Of a stretch of 64,000 nt of DNA, positions 45,005 to 54,612 are shown in pieces. Made by a program: the position numbers and the translations under genes. The notes beneath the pieces were generated by a model, which did no database searches, was not told the origin of the DNA, and saw only the letters and a list, made by a program, of their open reading frames with translations. Source of the stretch: Catonella morbi ATCC 51271 (GTDB lineage: Bacteria > Bacillota > Clostridia > Lachnospirales > Lachnospiraceae); the NCBI RefSeq assembly GCF_000160035.2, contig NZ_KI535367.1, positions 603,606-667,605 of the forward strand. Reading direction: 5' to 3'. Each line of letters opens with the position of its first letter. Position 1 is the first letter of the stretch.

Positions 45005-45364
45005 TTATTTTTCTTCGTCTTCCTCAGTCTCTACTGTAAGCATTGGAATTACAACGCTGTCAGCATCATAATCATAAAGCTCGTTAAGCTTTTCAAGTAC
45101 TTCTTCACATTCATTATCAGATTTTCCAAGTTCCTGCATAGCCTTCATGCAATATGCTGAAATAACATTATTAAAAGCACCTGTATCCACAAGTGTAAGT
45201 AAATCTGAAAGACTCTTTCCGTTCACAGACTTGCAAGCCTCAAGCAGTTCAGTGAGGCGCTTCTTTCCTTCCTCTGTATCTTCCTCAGCAAGTTTTTTCT
45301 CATATTCTCCTATGAGAAACTCCATATCTAATGCAAAGCTCTCTGCTCCTAATTCTTTAGCCAT
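45005..45364 (-). CDS. Small acidic protein of unknown function
   Basis: A 119-residue, very acidic protein (ends VETEEDEEK) predicted to be helical, with no membrane segment and no known motif I recognise. One Cys (SAYCMKAMQEL). TAGGAGGATATT precedes the ATG, so it is a real gene. It precedes the PilZ gene by 23 bases on the same strand and is probably cotranscribed with it. Function unknown. Confidence 0.7.
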   Translation of the reverse strand: MAKELGAESFALDMEFLIGEYEKKLAEEDTEEGKKRLTELLEACKSVNGKSLSDLLTLVDTGAFNNVISAYCMKAMQELGKSDNECEEVLEKLNELYDYDADSVVIPMLTVETEEDEEK

Positions 45365-45470
45365 AATTTTAATATCCTCCTAAAATTTATTAATGATACT
45401 ATCTTAGCATACACTTATGTCAAAGATATTACAAGTATAAGTTTTTTATATCCCAAAAATTTGCGAAAAA

Positions 45471-45510
45471 AGAACCCAGCCGGCTCTCATAAGAGAACCA
45501 ACCGGGTTCT
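45471..45510 (-). terminator. Terminator of hsp20
   Basis: Minus strand AGAACCCGGTTGGTTCTC-TTAT-GAGAGCCGGCTGGGTTCT, an 18-bp stem with few mismatches, followed by TTTTTTCG. Confidence 0.9.
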
Positions 45511-45556
45511 TGTCTGCCATCTTTCTACACCTTTTTTCATTCGTCCGTCATCTTAA

Positions 45557-46018
45557 TTATTCGATGGCAATGTATTTATTTTCTTCAACTGCCGGTTTTG
45601 CTTCCTTCTTCGGAACAAACATCTTTAAGATACCATGCTTAAATTCGCCTTTGATATCCTCCTGCTTTACGCCGTCGCCAACATAGAAACTTCTTGAGCA
45701 GGCACCGGCATAACGCTCCTTGCGGATGTAGTGTCCGGTCTCTTTCTCCTTCTCTTCCTTGTTGAGTCCCTTCTCGGCACTGATAGTCAGATAACCATTC
45801 TCTAAGGAAGCCTTGACCTCATCCTTGCTAAATCCGGGCAGATCAATCTCTAACTCGTATCCGTTATCCATTTCCTTGATATCGGTCTTCATGACACGTC
45901 CGGCATGTTTACCATATAATTTCTTCTCGACTTTCTGCATATCGCGGTCATCGTAGAATGGAAAACCTCCAAAAAAATCATCAAACAAATTCTCTCCAAA
46001 AATACTAGGCATCAACAT
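45557..46018 (-). CDS. Small heat-shock protein Hsp20
   Basis: A 153-residue alpha-crystallin-type chaperone that holds unfolding proteins. The core domain runs from MKTDIKEMDNGYELEIDLPG to the signature GILKMFVPKKE with the C-terminal I-x-I-like tail (KYIAIE). GGAGAGATGATTT precedes the ATG. A CIRCE operator overlaps its promoter, placing it under the HrcA repressor, as a one-gene unit. Confidence 0.94.
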   Translation of the reverse strand: MLMPSIFGENLFDDFFGGFPFYDDRDMQKVEKKLYGKHAGRVMKTDIKEMDNGYELEIDLPGFSKDEVKASLENGYLTISAEKGLNKEEKEKETGHYIRKERYAGACSRSFYVGDGVKQEDIKGEFKHGILKMFVPKKEAKPAVEENKYIAIE

Positions 46019-46161
46019 AAATCATCTCTCCTTTTCTTTACGCATCCACGTTCTCGTGAATGCCTCATGCTTGTTTACCTTGTTTCCTTGGAACTGGGAT
46101 GTTTAGGAATATTCGGGAACTCTTTTCGTTCTCTTTCATTCCCTTCCTTTGTTCTGTCTAT

Positions 46162-46204
46162 GTTATAGCACTATTTTTTAGCACTGTCAAGAGGTGAGTG
46201 CTAA
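46162..46204 (-). promoter_or_regulatory. CIRCE operator overlapping the hsp20 promoter
   Basis: TTAGCACTG-N9-GAGTGCTAA at 46178-46204 is the CIRCE element with one mismatch. On the minus strand TTGACA (46190-46185) lies inside it and TATAAC (46167-46162) follows after 17 bases. HrcA bound there would block the -35 box until heat shock. Confidence 0.9.
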
Positions 46205-46227
46205 TTATTTTGTGTTTTTTTATATCA

Positions 46228-47712
46228 TCAGTTGTGAAATAACTTCTTTGTCTGGTACTTTGGCTCGCAGGTTAGATTTATTCCAAGTTTTGCCAATGTA
46301 CGCTGATCCTCACTTGATAGAATAACCGACGAATGTGCCTCACAGCCTTTAAGCTCGTCGAGTTTTGCAACCACTTTAGCCGCATTTTCATCAGTTCCCG
46401 CGCAGATAGTGAGTGCGATTAACATTTCTGCTATATGCAAGTTTGGATTGTGGTTGCCAAGGTGCTTTATTTTGAGCTGTTGTATAGGCTCGATTACACT
46501 TGGTGAAATGAGACGAAGCTCATCGGGAAGCCCTGCTAACTTCTTAAGGGCATTAAGGAGCATAGCTGAAGTTGCCCCCATAAGTTCCGAGGTTTTCCCC
46601 GTAACCACACTTCCATCGGCAAGTTCAATCGCACTGGCAGGCTCTCCCGTTACTTCAGCCTTGGTATTGGCGGCCGCCACTGTCTTTCTGTCCTGTACTC
46701 CCGTACCCGCCTTTTTCATAAGCAGTTCAAGCTTTTCAACTACCTCTTCTCTGGTATTTCCCTTCCTTAATTCACATTTTTCCTTAAAATAACGTCTGAT
46801 TATTTCCTGTTTGGCTGCATCTTTAACTGCCTCATCATCAAAGATACAGTTTCCTACCATATTCACTCCCATGTCCGTAGGTGACTTATACGGAGATGAG
46901 CCGTATATCTTTTCAAACATAGCATTAAGTACAGGGAAAACAGCCACATCTCTGTTATAATTTACTGCACTAAGTCCGTAGGCCTCCAGATGATACGGGT
47001 CTATCATATTTACATCACTCAGATCTGCCGTAGCTGCTTCATACGCAAGGTTTACAGGGTGGGAAAGCGGAATATTCCAAATTGGGAAGGTTTCAAACTT
47101 GGCATAGCCCGCTTTCACCCCATGTTTATGCTCATGGTAAAGCTGGGAGAGGCAGACTGCCATCTTACCGCTTCCCGGCCCCGGTGCGGTAACTACTACA
47201 AGGGGATGTTTTGTTTCAATATAATCATTTTTACCATAGCCTTCATCACTTATAATAGTAGGTACATCATTTGGATAACCCGCTATCGGATAATGCCTGT
47301 ATACCTTAATTCCAAGTGCTTCAAGTTTCTTCTGGTACCTTATGGCACATTCCTGTCCCTCAAACTTTGTAAGCACCACACTTCCGACAAAAAGTCCGTA
47401 GCTTCTGAATGCATCTATGAGTCTGAGTACATCCACATCATAAGTTATTCCAAGGTCTCCGCGTACCTTATTCTTCTCGATATCGGCAGAATTGATTACC
47501 ACTACTACCTCTACATCGTCCCTTATCTGGGTAAGCATCCTTATCTTACTGTCCGGCTTAAAGCCCGGAAGCACTCTTGAAGCATGATGGTCATCAAAAA
47601 GTTTACCGCCAAACTCCATATAAAGCTTACCGCCGAAGCCCGCTATTCTCTCCATTATCTTCTCAGACTGCATTTTCAGATACTTGTCATTGTCAAAACC
47701 TGTTTTAAACAT
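46228..47712 (-). CDS. DUF1846 family protein
   Basis: A 494-residue cytosolic protein of the DUF1846 family, widespread in Firmicutes and Actinobacteria. KTGFDNDKYLKMQSEKIMER opens it; VVVTAPGPGSGKMAVCLSQLYHE contains a P-loop-like GPGSGKMA, and VNMVGNCIFDDEAVKDAAKQEI is a typical family block. The biochemical role is not established; nucleotide binding is suggested by the loop. AGAGGAAAAGGG precedes the ATG. Confidence 0.85.
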   Translation of the reverse strand: MFKTGFDNDKYLKMQSEKIMERIAGFGGKLYMEFGGKLFDDHHASRVLPGFKPDSKIRMLTQIRDDVEVVVVINSADIEKNKVRGDLGITYDVDVLRLIDAFRSYGLFVGSVVLTKFEGQECAIRYQKKLEALGIKVYRHYPIAGYPNDVPTIISDEGYGKNDYIETKHPLVVVTAPGPGSGKMAVCLSQLYHEHKHGVKAGYAKFETFPIWNIPLSHPVNLAYEAATADLSDVNMIDPYHLEAYGLSAVNYNRDVAVFPVLNAMFEKIYGSSPYKSPTDMGVNMVGNCIFDDEAVKDAAKQEIIRRYFKEKCELRKGNTREEVVEKLELLMKKAGTGVQDRKTVAAANTKAEVTGEPASAIELADGSVVTGKTSELMGATSAMLLNALKKLAGLPDELRLISPSVIEPIQQLKIKHLGNHNPNLHIAEMLIALTICAGTDENAAKVVAKLDELKGCEAHSSVILSSEDQRTLAKLGINLTCEPKYQTKKLFHN

Positions 47713-47818
47713 CCCTTTTCCTCTTTTCTTATCCTGCAGGGCACTTTACAATGCCCTTATCTATATATTTTCACTGCATTTATGCCTTCATAAATCTAAA
47801 TTTTATCAGGCGGCTACC

Positions 47819-49417
47819 CTAACTTACCACGCTGTTCATTACAAGAATATCGCCTTCATTCAACACAATGTTTCCGTTCGGAATAATAATGTCATCCCCA
47901 CGTTTTATGAGTATAATCAAGGTGTCATCATCTGTAGGTATCTCGGAAATAGCCTTTCCTATATAGCTGCTCGACTTATTTATACGGATTTCCGTCAACA
48001 TTGTTCCCGTCATCTGTTCAGGCACTACAGCAGAAAGTATTACCTTGTCTCCAACATTTAATACTGTCTGTCCATTCGGAACCTTGGTTCCCATTTCATT
48101 TTGTACAGATACGATTATTGTCTCGGGCGGAGTTTCTATATCCGTAAGCGTTCTTCCCGACCACGGATGCCCCTCCGGCATGGTAAACTGTATGAACTGT
48201 ACGGGTACTTCCTCGGTATAGTCCGTAAATGTCTTCATTACGTCACTTTGGTTATCTATCATGTCAAGGGCTTTTGCAGCCTTAGGTAAAAATGCTCCCT
48301 GTAAGAGAATAGACAATAATACTATAAAAAATGTAATATGAAAAAGGTTTTCATCAAGGTCGGCTCCCTGAACCGCCATAATGGCAAAAACTATTGACGC
48401 TGCTCCTCTCAGCCCCGCAAAAGACACCAGAACCATCTGATTGAGTTTACTCTTAAATGGAGCAAGGATGGCTAATACAGCTATAGGTCTTGATACAAGG
48501 GTCATAAACAAGAATATCAAGATGGCAGGTATGGCAACCCCGGGAAGCTTTGACGGACTTGATAATAGCCCTAAAAGGAAGAAAATCACCATCTGCATAA
48601 GGCTTGTGGTTCCGTCAAAGAAATGCACCAGATTCTTCTTATCCCTGATTCTGCTGTTTCCCATTATGATACCTGTAATATAGGCACTCAGATAGCCGTT
48701 ACCTCCAATCAGCCCTGCACCTGCATAAGAAAGAACAGCAACTCCGAATACAAAAATGGTATCAAAGCCATCTGCCTCCTGAAGCATTCTCTGCAAAATC
48801 CAAATCGCAACAGCTGCCGAGAAAATTCCTACCAGCACACCAAAACCTAACTGACTGAGTACCATAAGCAACGGATTGCTTGCACCTTCACTGTTATGAA
48901 GCATTTGTATAAATAATACTGTTAGCATGTACGCTATGGGATCATTACTTCCGCTCTCCAATTCAAGCATAGAAGCGGTATTATCCCTCAGATTCAGTTT
49001 TCTTGAACGCAGTATGGAGAATACCGAAGCCGCATCTGTTGAGCCTATAATTGAGCCTATGGCAAGTGCCGCAACCCAGCTCATATCAAATACATAGTGG
49101 CAGAAAATACCTGTTATAAGTGCGGTAAGTGCAACTCCTAAGGTTGACAAAAGTCCTGCCTTTATGGCTACAGGCTTTGCCTGCTCCCAATCCGTACCAA
49201 AACCGCCATAAAATATAATAAAAATAAGAGCTATGGAACAGATATTCTCCGCAAACTCATAGTTTTCAAAAGGAATCCTAAAGATTCCGTCAGAACCAAG
49301 CAGCATACCAAGGAAAATAAAAGCAAGCAGCACCGGCATACCGAGTTTTGCAGATACTCTGTTAAGGAGGACACAGGCAAAAATTACTATTGAAAACAAC
49401 ATTAAAAAATTTACCAT
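47819..49417 (-). CDS. Cation/proton antiporter with RCK C-terminal domains (CvrA/NhaP2-like)
   Basis: A 532-residue CPA1-type exchanger. About twelve membrane segments fill residues 1-380; GSTDAASVFSIL and ELESGSNDPIAYMLT carry the conserved acidic transport residues. The cytosolic end holds two TrkA-C-like domains (IETPPETIIVSVQNEMG, IPTDDDTLIILIKRGDD), each a probable ligand sensor. It likely exchanges K+ or Na+ for protons. A GGAGGAAGC site precedes the ATG. Confidence 0.9.
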   Translation of the reverse strand: MVNFLMLFSIVIFACVLLNRVSAKLGMPVLLAFIFLGMLLGSDGIFRIPFENYEFAENICSIALIFIIFYGGFGTDWEQAKPVAIKAGLLSTLGVALTALITGIFCHYVFDMSWVAALAIGSIIGSTDAASVFSILRSRKLNLRDNTASMLELESGSNDPIAYMLTVLFIQMLHNSEGASNPLLMVLSQLGFGVLVGIFSAAVAIWILQRMLQEADGFDTIFVFGVAVLSYAGAGLIGGNGYLSAYITGIIMGNSRIRDKKNLVHFFDGTTSLMQMVIFFLLGLLSSPSKLPGVAIPAILIFLFMTLVSRPIAVLAILAPFKSKLNQMVLVSFAGLRGAASIVFAIMAVQGADLDENLFHITFFIVLLSILLQGAFLPKAAKALDMIDNQSDVMKTFTDYTEEVPVQFIQFTMPEGHPWSGRTLTDIETPPETIIVSVQNEMGTKVPNGQTVLNVGDKVILSAVVPEQMTGTMLTEIRINKSSSYIGKAISEIPTDDDTLIILIKRGDDIIIPNGNIVLNEGDILVMNSVVS

Positions 49418-49440
49418 GCTTCCTCCTTTCCCATAGCAAA

Positions 49441-49468
49441 ACCGACACAGACAAGAGCCTGCATCGGT
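49441..49468 (-). terminator. Terminator of the LCP gene
   Basis: Minus strand ACCGATGCAG...CTGTGTCGGT stem followed by TTTTGC, 15 bases past the stop codon at 49483. Confidence 0.7.
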
Positions 49469-49482
49469 CTGATAATCAATTT

Positions 49483-50757
49483 CTACTTATTTTTAGCTTT
49501 CTTACCTTTTTTTATAGCTGAATCTGTTGCAGTCTTCTTATGACTTCCAAATACAAAGTTAGCAAGTGATTCTTTGGTCTTCGGCCAGTCAAGAGCCGTA
49601 ACTAAAGCTTTTCCTACCCATTTTCCCTGATAAGCACCATCTTCAGGAAGTCTTAAATTATCAAGAGGTACTCCGTCTAAACTAAGCTCCAGAACTTCCG
49701 CAAGATAGGAGCTTGCATTATCCTTCTTTATATCAGTTTGTATCTGGGAGAATATCGTATCGAGCATTTTAACAAGGGTTACAGGATTACTTTTCTTCAC
49801 CTCTTTAAATATGGCTGCCATAACCCTTCTATGTCTTGATGTTCTGCCAAAATCATCGTTTGTACCATCTAAGGTAGCTCTCTTTCTCACTCTGGCATAA
49901 CCAAGTGCCTGATTACCGTTCATATGGTTCACACCCGGTTTTAAGGTACGGTTTGACTTTTTAGATACATAATTTGTAGTATTCAGATACTGAGCTTCGG
50001 CAGGAGTAATCTCTATGTCAACTCCGCCAAGGTCATCTATAACCTTCTGAAAAGTGTCAAATCCGACTATAGCCGAGCCGTCAAGCCTAAGTCCATAGTT
50101 ATAGGCTATGGTCTCATACAAAAGGTCAATTCCGCCAAGCCCGAAAGCTGCATTTATTCTGGTATCATAATAACCGGGTATAGTCACATAACTGTCTCTC
50201 ATAAGTGAGGTAAGTCCAAGCGTTTTCTGCTTTGTATTGATAGTTGCTATCATAATAGAATCGGTACGTCCCGAAGCTACATTTTTATTACCTATAGCCT
50301 CTACACCAACAAGCAAGATGTTGTAAACCCCATCCTGATGAAGTGCATTCTTGAAGGTATCAGACATCTTTGACAGGTCAATGTTTTCAGTGATTTCACC
50401 TACCTTTAGCCCTTGTTCTTCCTCCTTCTCTTCTTCCTTTACTGCAGAGCCTGAAGCATTCTTCGCAGGCTTATCAGGTGATTTTTTCATTCTGCCGAAA
50501 GCCCACTCTACCGCAAACTTTGTCATTATCTTTCTGCCCGGCTTTGTGAATACGAGAAAAGAGCCGCCTGCCAATATCACAACCAGTAATACTATTAGGA
50601 TTTTTAGAAATATATTTAATTTTTTCTTCTTTTTCCTTGCTTTATTTTTATCCGCCATATTGTTTCCGTTACCCTTTTGTTTTTCTTCCATTTCTTTCTT
50701 AACCTGCTCTGCGAGCGAGTTACGTATTTCTTTCAAAAATTCATCTTCATTACTCAT
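49483..50757 (-). CDS. LytR-CpsA-Psr (LCP) family wall-polymer ligase
   Basis: A 424-residue protein with a basic cytosolic N-terminus, one membrane segment (IFLKILIVLLVVILAGGSFLVF) and an extracellular LCP domain. NILLVGVEAIG, RTDSIMIATI, DSYVTIPGYYDTRINAAF and GYARVRKRA contain the conserved Asp/Arg that bind the polyprenyl pyrophosphate and the metal. LCP enzymes attach teichoic acids or capsule to peptidoglycan. A Lys-rich tail ends it. The next gene upstream is divergent. Confidence 0.93.
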   Translation of the reverse strand: MSNEDEFLKEIRNSLAEQVKKEMEEKQKGNGNNMADKNKARKKKKKLNIFLKILIVLLVVILAGGSFLVFTKPGRKIMTKFAVEWAFGRMKKSPDKPAKNASGSAVKEEEKEEEQGLKVGEITENIDLSKMSDTFKNALHQDGVYNILLVGVEAIGNKNVASGRTDSIMIATINTKQKTLGLTSLMRDSYVTIPGYYDTRINAAFGLGGIDLLYETIAYNYGLRLDGSAIVGFDTFQKVIDDLGGVDIEITPAEAQYLNTTNYVSKKSNRTLKPGVNHMNGNQALGYARVRKRATLDGTNDDFGRTSRHRRVMAAIFKEVKKSNPVTLVKMLDTIFSQIQTDIKKDNASSYLAEVLELSLDGVPLDNLRLPEDGAYQGKWVGKALVTALDWPKTKESLANFVFGSHKKTATDSAIKKGKKAKNK

Positions 50758-50914
50758 TTTTATTTTCTTCCTTTACTGCATCTTAATTTACCAGGAAATT
50801 TAAAAAATATACGCTTTATTATATAACATAATGACAATCAATTACAAGTAATCTAAGTTTAAGCTTTTCTTAATTTTATGTTAAAGATTAAACAATCCCT
50901 TTATTTATTCCCTC

Positions 50915-50943
50915 TTGTTAGCAATAAATATTTGTGATATTCT
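50915..50943 (+). promoter_or_regulatory. Promoter of the fRMsr gene
   Basis: TTGTTA (50915-50920), 17-base spacer, TATTCT (50938-50943), 33 bases before the start codon. Confidence 0.55.
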
Positions 50944-50975
50944 TAATCAAATCAATTCTGTTCAAAGGAGAATAT

Positions 50976-51431
50976 ATGACAAACTATTCACTTATTTCTA
51001 AAGAAATAGAGGCGCTTACCTCGGATGTTAAAAACCTGACAGCCAATCTTTCCAATGTGTCCGCCCTGTTAAATATGGAACTTTCCGATATCAACTGGGT
51101 TGGATTTTATCTGCTTTGTGAAAATGAACTGATACTCGGTCCGTTTCAGGGCAAGCCTGCCTGTGTAACCATCCCTGTCGGAAAAGGTGTATGCGGAACC
51201 GCTGTTTCCACCGACAGTGTACAGCTTGTAAAGGATGTACATGAGTTTCCCGGACATATCGCCTGTGATTCTGCCTCAAACTCTGAAATAGTGCTTCCTT
51301 TACACGATAAAACAGGCAAGACTGTCGCTGTTCTTGACATCGACAGTCCAAGCTTAGGGCGTTTTACCGAAGCTGACAAGGAAGGTATCTTACTTTTACA
51401 GCCTGTCATTGAAGAGCTTTTTAACCGTTAG
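50976..51431 (+). CDS. msrC: Free methionine-(R)-sulfoxide reductase (GAF domain)
   Basis: A 151-residue single GAF domain enzyme that reduces free Met-R-sulfoxide with thioredoxin. INWVGFYLL and the three active-site cysteines in GKPACVTIP, GKGVCGTAV and HIACDSASNS match the family. Start at 50976 follows AAAGGAGAATAT. Its 3' end overlaps that of the opposite-strand manA by 11 bases. Confidence 0.93.
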   Translation: MTNYSLISKEIEALTSDVKNLTANLSNVSALLNMELSDINWVGFYLLCENELILGPFQGKPACVTIPVGKGVCGTAVSTDSVQLVKDVHEFPGHIACDSASNSEIVLPLHDKTGKTVAVLDIDSPSLGRFTEADKEGILLLQPVIEELFNR

Positions 51432-52392
51432 CACAACCCGAAGTAATCAGTTCCATATTGCCTTTAAGTTCATACTCACCGAAGCCGTTAGGGAGAATAA
51501 AATGTTCTCCCTTTTTTATTATATATTTTTTCCCGTCTTTACCGATAAGCTCGCCTTCACCTGACAGTACGCTTACCAGGGTGAAATCTGTATCCTGTGC
51601 AAGTTTTACTGACTTCTCCACCTTAACATAAGTCACTTCAAAAAGAGAGCAGACAACCAGGTTTCTTTCTACAGAGCCATCCTCATAAGTTTTAGCCTCT
51701 CTGTGGGCAGGCTCCCCATTTTCAAAAGGACAGGTTATTACATCCAGACATTTATCAATATGAAGTTCTCTCGGCTTACCGTTTTGAAGTCTGTCGTAGT
51801 CGTAAAGCCTGTAAGTAATATCGCTGTTTTGCTGGGTTTCAAGGATAACAGTGCCGCCTTTTATTGCGTGTACCGTACCCGGCTCAATGAAAAAGAAATC
51901 TCCCTTCTTAACAGGAATTTCCCTGATAAGTCCTTTAAAATTCTTCTCTGAGATGTATTTTTCAAGCTCCTCTTTATCTTTTGCATTATGTCCTATAACT
52001 ATGGTTGCACCTTCTTTTACATCTACTACATACCAGCACTCGGTCTTGCCAAGTGAACCGTTTTCGTGAGCTTTTGCATATTCATCATCAGGATGCACCT
52101 GTATGGAAAGGTCTGTTTCAGCGGAAATAAGCTTGGTTAAAAGAGGGAATACTTCAGCCTTTCCTGATTCTCCCCAAAGTTCCTTGTTATTTTTCCAAAG
52201 TTCACTCAGAGTCTTTCCTGAATAGTCTGAGTCTTCCCTTGTTGCCACCATACAGTCGCCGTTTTTATGAGCACTTATTGCCCAGCATTCTCCTGTATTA
52301 TCACTTGGAATGTCATAGTTAAACAACTCTCTGAGAGCTGAACCTCCCCATATCATTTCCTTAAATACCGGTTTTAAAAATAATGGCTGCAT
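51421..52392 (-). CDS. manA: Mannose-6-phosphate isomerase, class I
   Basis: A 323-residue zinc cupin enzyme interconverting mannose 6-phosphate and fructose 6-phosphate. PVFKEMIWGG is the start signature; zinc ligands lie in QVHPDDEYA and in KTECWYVVD, and a late His in PGTVHAIKGG. Substrate may be mannose from glycans or for wall polysaccharide. It ends opposite the fRMsr gene. GGAGAAAAA precedes the ATG; the next gene upstream lies 8 bases away. Confidence 0.94.
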   Translation of the reverse strand: MQPLFLKPVFKEMIWGGSALRELFNYDIPSDNTGECWAISAHKNGDCMVATREDSDYSGKTLSELWKNNKELWGESGKAEVFPLLTKLISAETDLSIQVHPDDEYAKAHENGSLGKTECWYVVDVKEGATIVIGHNAKDKEELEKYISEKNFKGLIREIPVKKGDFFFIEPGTVHAIKGGTVILETQQNSDITYRLYDYDRLQNGKPRELHIDKCLDVITCPFENGEPAHREAKTYEDGSVERNLVVCSLFEVTYVKVEKSVKLAQDTDFTLVSVLSGEGELIGKDGKKYIIKKGEHFILPNGFGEYELKGNMELITSGCANG

Positions 52393-52400
52393 TTTTTCTC

Positions 52401-52907
52401 CTATCTTGCTTTACTCTTTGTTCCCATAGCCTCCGCAAGTGCTACATTTTCTTCTTCGGCAAGTTCCACATCAGTCTTTCCATCTGTTATTTTTTTAACA
52501 TATGTGTAAGTGCCCGCCGTTGTGCTGTGAACCGAATTGATAAGGAAGCCGTTGTTTTTCTCGTCCAGCATTACAATGACAGAGCTTAACCGGCCTCCCA
52601 TATCCGCTAAAGAATCATATCTGTAAACTGCTGATTTTTGATATGTTTTTTTGAGTTTTCTAAAAATCATATCTATATCTCTGCTGTTCTTGTCCTGAGC
52701 CTCTCTAATTTCGGCAATCTGTGCAAATTTCTCTGCTATCTTATCCTCCAGGCTGCCCTCGCTGCCCTCGGTTAAGTCATATATTCTTTTTTTAAGACCT
52801 GAAATCTTTACAAATTGAATGATATCAAAAATGAATAACAGTAATACAATTCCTGCCAAACCAAAAATTATATATTCTGCCATAAAATCATAGCCAAATA
52901 AGTTCAT
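52401..52907 (-). CDS. DUF4446 family membrane protein
   Basis: A 168-residue protein with one N-terminal membrane helix (YIIFGLAGIVLLLFIFDII), a coiled-coil part (~35-90) and a conserved end (YDSLADMGGRLSSVIVMLDEKNNGF, GTYTYVKKI). DUF4446 genes are commonly found beside parAB in Clostridia, and here it follows parB by 20 bases. A link to chromosome partition or membrane attachment is suggested by context only. Confidence 0.8.
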   Translation of the reverse strand: MNLFGYDFMAEYIIFGLAGIVLLLFIFDIIQFVKISGLKKRIYDLTEGSEGSLEDKIAEKFAQIAEIREAQDKNSRDIDMIFRKLKKTYQKSAVYRYDSLADMGGRLSSVIVMLDEKNNGFLINSVHSTTAGTYTYVKKITDGKTDVELAEEENVALAEAMGTKSKAR

Positions 52908-52927
52908 TGTTTTTTACCTCTTAAAAT

Positions 52928-53803
52928 TTATTTCTTTATAGTGGAAAGTAATTCTGTTATTCTGTCCAATTCCTCTATGGAATAATAGTCTATTTCAATC
53001 TTTCCCTTGCCGTTGTCTCTGCCCTTTATACTTACCTTACTGCCTATTATACTCTTAAGGCTGTCTTCAAGCTTTTTATAGATAAGCTTTTCGGAAGACT
53101 TCTCCTCCTTCTTAGGCTCTTTGTTCTCCGGAATTTGTTTAACCAGCTTCTCCGTCTCTCTTACGCTTAATTTCTCGTCAAAGATTTTGGTCGCAAGTAT
53201 CTGCTGTTTGTTCTTATCTTCCACAGCTAAAAGTGCTCTTGCATGCCCTGTTGAAATAAGCCCTTCCGCAAGCATAGCCTTAACCTTATCATCAAGTTTA
53301 AGAAGCCTTAAAGCATTGGTTATTGCAGAACGACTCTTTGATACCCTTTCTGCAAGATCATCCTGCTTCATCTTATACTCATCTATCAGATTTTTAAAAG
53401 CAGTAGCTTCTTCTATAGGATTTAAGTCCTGACGCTGGATATTTTCAATAAGAGAAACTTCCATTATTTCTTTGTCCGTATATTCCCTTATTACGGCAGG
53501 AATCTTAACAAGCCCGGCAAGCTTGGAAGCCCTCCAACGCCTTTCCCCCGCTATTATTTCGTAGCGTTTTCCTCTTTTTGTAAGAATTATAGGCTGAATT
53601 ACCCCATGTATTTTAATCGACTCGGCAAGTTCTAAAAGCTCGTCTTCATCAAATTTTTTCCTGGGCTGTCCCATATTGGGATCTATTTCGGATATTTTTA
53701 TCTCTGCAAGGGATTTATCCTGAGCTTCCTTCATTTCCGCCTTTGTCTTTTTCTCAGGAATCATTGAGTCAAGCCCCTTGCCCAAACCTTTTTTCATTGC
53801 CAT
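52928..53803 (-). CDS. parB: Chromosome-partitioning protein ParB
   Basis: A 291-residue CTP-dependent clamp that loads at parS and organises the origin region. GERRWRASKLAG (CTP-binding), ENIQRQDLNPIEEA and the HTH SKSRSAITNALRLL are present, with a Lys-rich linker and a C-terminal dimerisation domain. It lies 27 bases after parA. The parS consensus was not found in the window. Confidence 0.95.
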   Translation of the reverse strand: MAMKKGLGKGLDSMIPEKKTKAEMKEAQDKSLAEIKISEIDPNMGQPRKKFDEDELLELAESIKIHGVIQPIILTKRGKRYEIIAGERRWRASKLAGLVKIPAVIREYTDKEIMEVSLIENIQRQDLNPIEEATAFKNLIDEYKMKQDDLAERVSKSRSAITNALRLLKLDDKVKAMLAEGLISTGHARALLAVEDKNKQQILATKIFDEKLSVRETEKLVKQIPENKEPKKEEKSSEKLIYKKLEDSLKSIIGSKVSIKGRDNGKGKIEIDYYSIEELDRITELLSTIKK

Positions 53804-53830
53804 TTTCTTCCTCTTTCTTTACTGTAAATA

Positions 53831-54598
53831 TCAGTCCTCACCACTTTCTATAACCTCATCTGCCAGAGCCCTGTAGCCTTCTGCCCCTGCCGATTTGGGA
53901 TCATAGATATTGATTGGCACTCCGTGGCTTGGCGATTCTGCAAGCCTTACATTTCTTGGAATTATCGTCTTGTAAATATTCTGTTTCAACGTATCCTTTA
54001 CATTCTCAACCACCTGAAGCGAAAGGTTGGTACGTGCATCATACATGGTAAAAACCACGCCCTCGATGTAAAGCCCTTCATTCATCCTGGCTTTTACAAG
54101 CTCTATGGTATGTATGAGCTGGCTAAGCCCTTCAAGTGCATAGTACTCGCACTGAATAGGCACAAGCACCGAATCTGCCGCCGACATTGCATTTACGGTA
54201 AGTGTATTTAATGAAGGGGGGCAGTCTATGATGATAAAGTCATAATCCGCTCTCATTGTTTCAATATGTTTCTTAAGAATATAGTGCTGGTCAGGTATTC
54301 CTATAAGTTCTATCTCTGCCCCTGCAAGATTCACATTGGCAGGCACTATAGAAAGCCCGTCATATACATTTTCCACTATGCAGTCCTTAAGCTCACATTC
54401 CCCAAGCAAAAGCTCGTAAACTGTATTCTCTGCATTGTTTTTATCCACTCCAAGTCCGCTTGAAGTATTTCCCTGCGGATCTATGTCAATTACCAGAACC
54501 TTCTTCCCTTTTTCAGCAAGGCAGGCTGACAGGTTAATCACTGTGGTTGTTTTCCCCACACCACCTTTTTGGTTTGCTACCGCAATTACTCTCCCCAT
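53831..54598 (-). CDS. parA: Chromosome-partitioning ATPase ParA (Soj)
   Basis: A 255-residue deviant Walker ATPase. KGGVGKTTTVINLSA is the P-loop; DIDPQGNTSSGLG and IDCPPSLNTLTVNAM are switch regions. It drives origin segregation with ParB. Start at 54598 (MGRVIAVANQKGG) is chosen because TCGGAGGACGAC precedes it; an upstream in-frame start adds 17 residues not typical of Soj. A palindrome TTAAACA-C-TGTTTAA lies 15 bases before the start and could be an operator. Confidence 0.96.
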   Translation of the reverse strand: MGRVIAVANQKGGVGKTTTVINLSACLAEKGKKVLVIDIDPQGNTSSGLGVDKNNAENTVYELLLGECELKDCIVENVYDGLSIVPANVNLAGAEIELIGIPDQHYILKKHIETMRADYDFIIIDCPPSLNTLTVNAMSAADSVLVPIQCEYYALEGLSQLIHTIELVKARMNEGLYIEGVVFTMYDARTNLSLQVVENVKDTLKQNIYKTIIPRNVRLAESPSHGVPINIYDPKSAGAEGYRALADEVIESGED

Positions 54599-54612
54599 GT
54601 CGTCCTCCGAGG

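Noticed and set aside
25117-45364. A sortase gene to go with the LPXTG proteins
   Set aside because: No frame in or around the locus has the TLxTC active-site motif; the sortase must be elsewhere.
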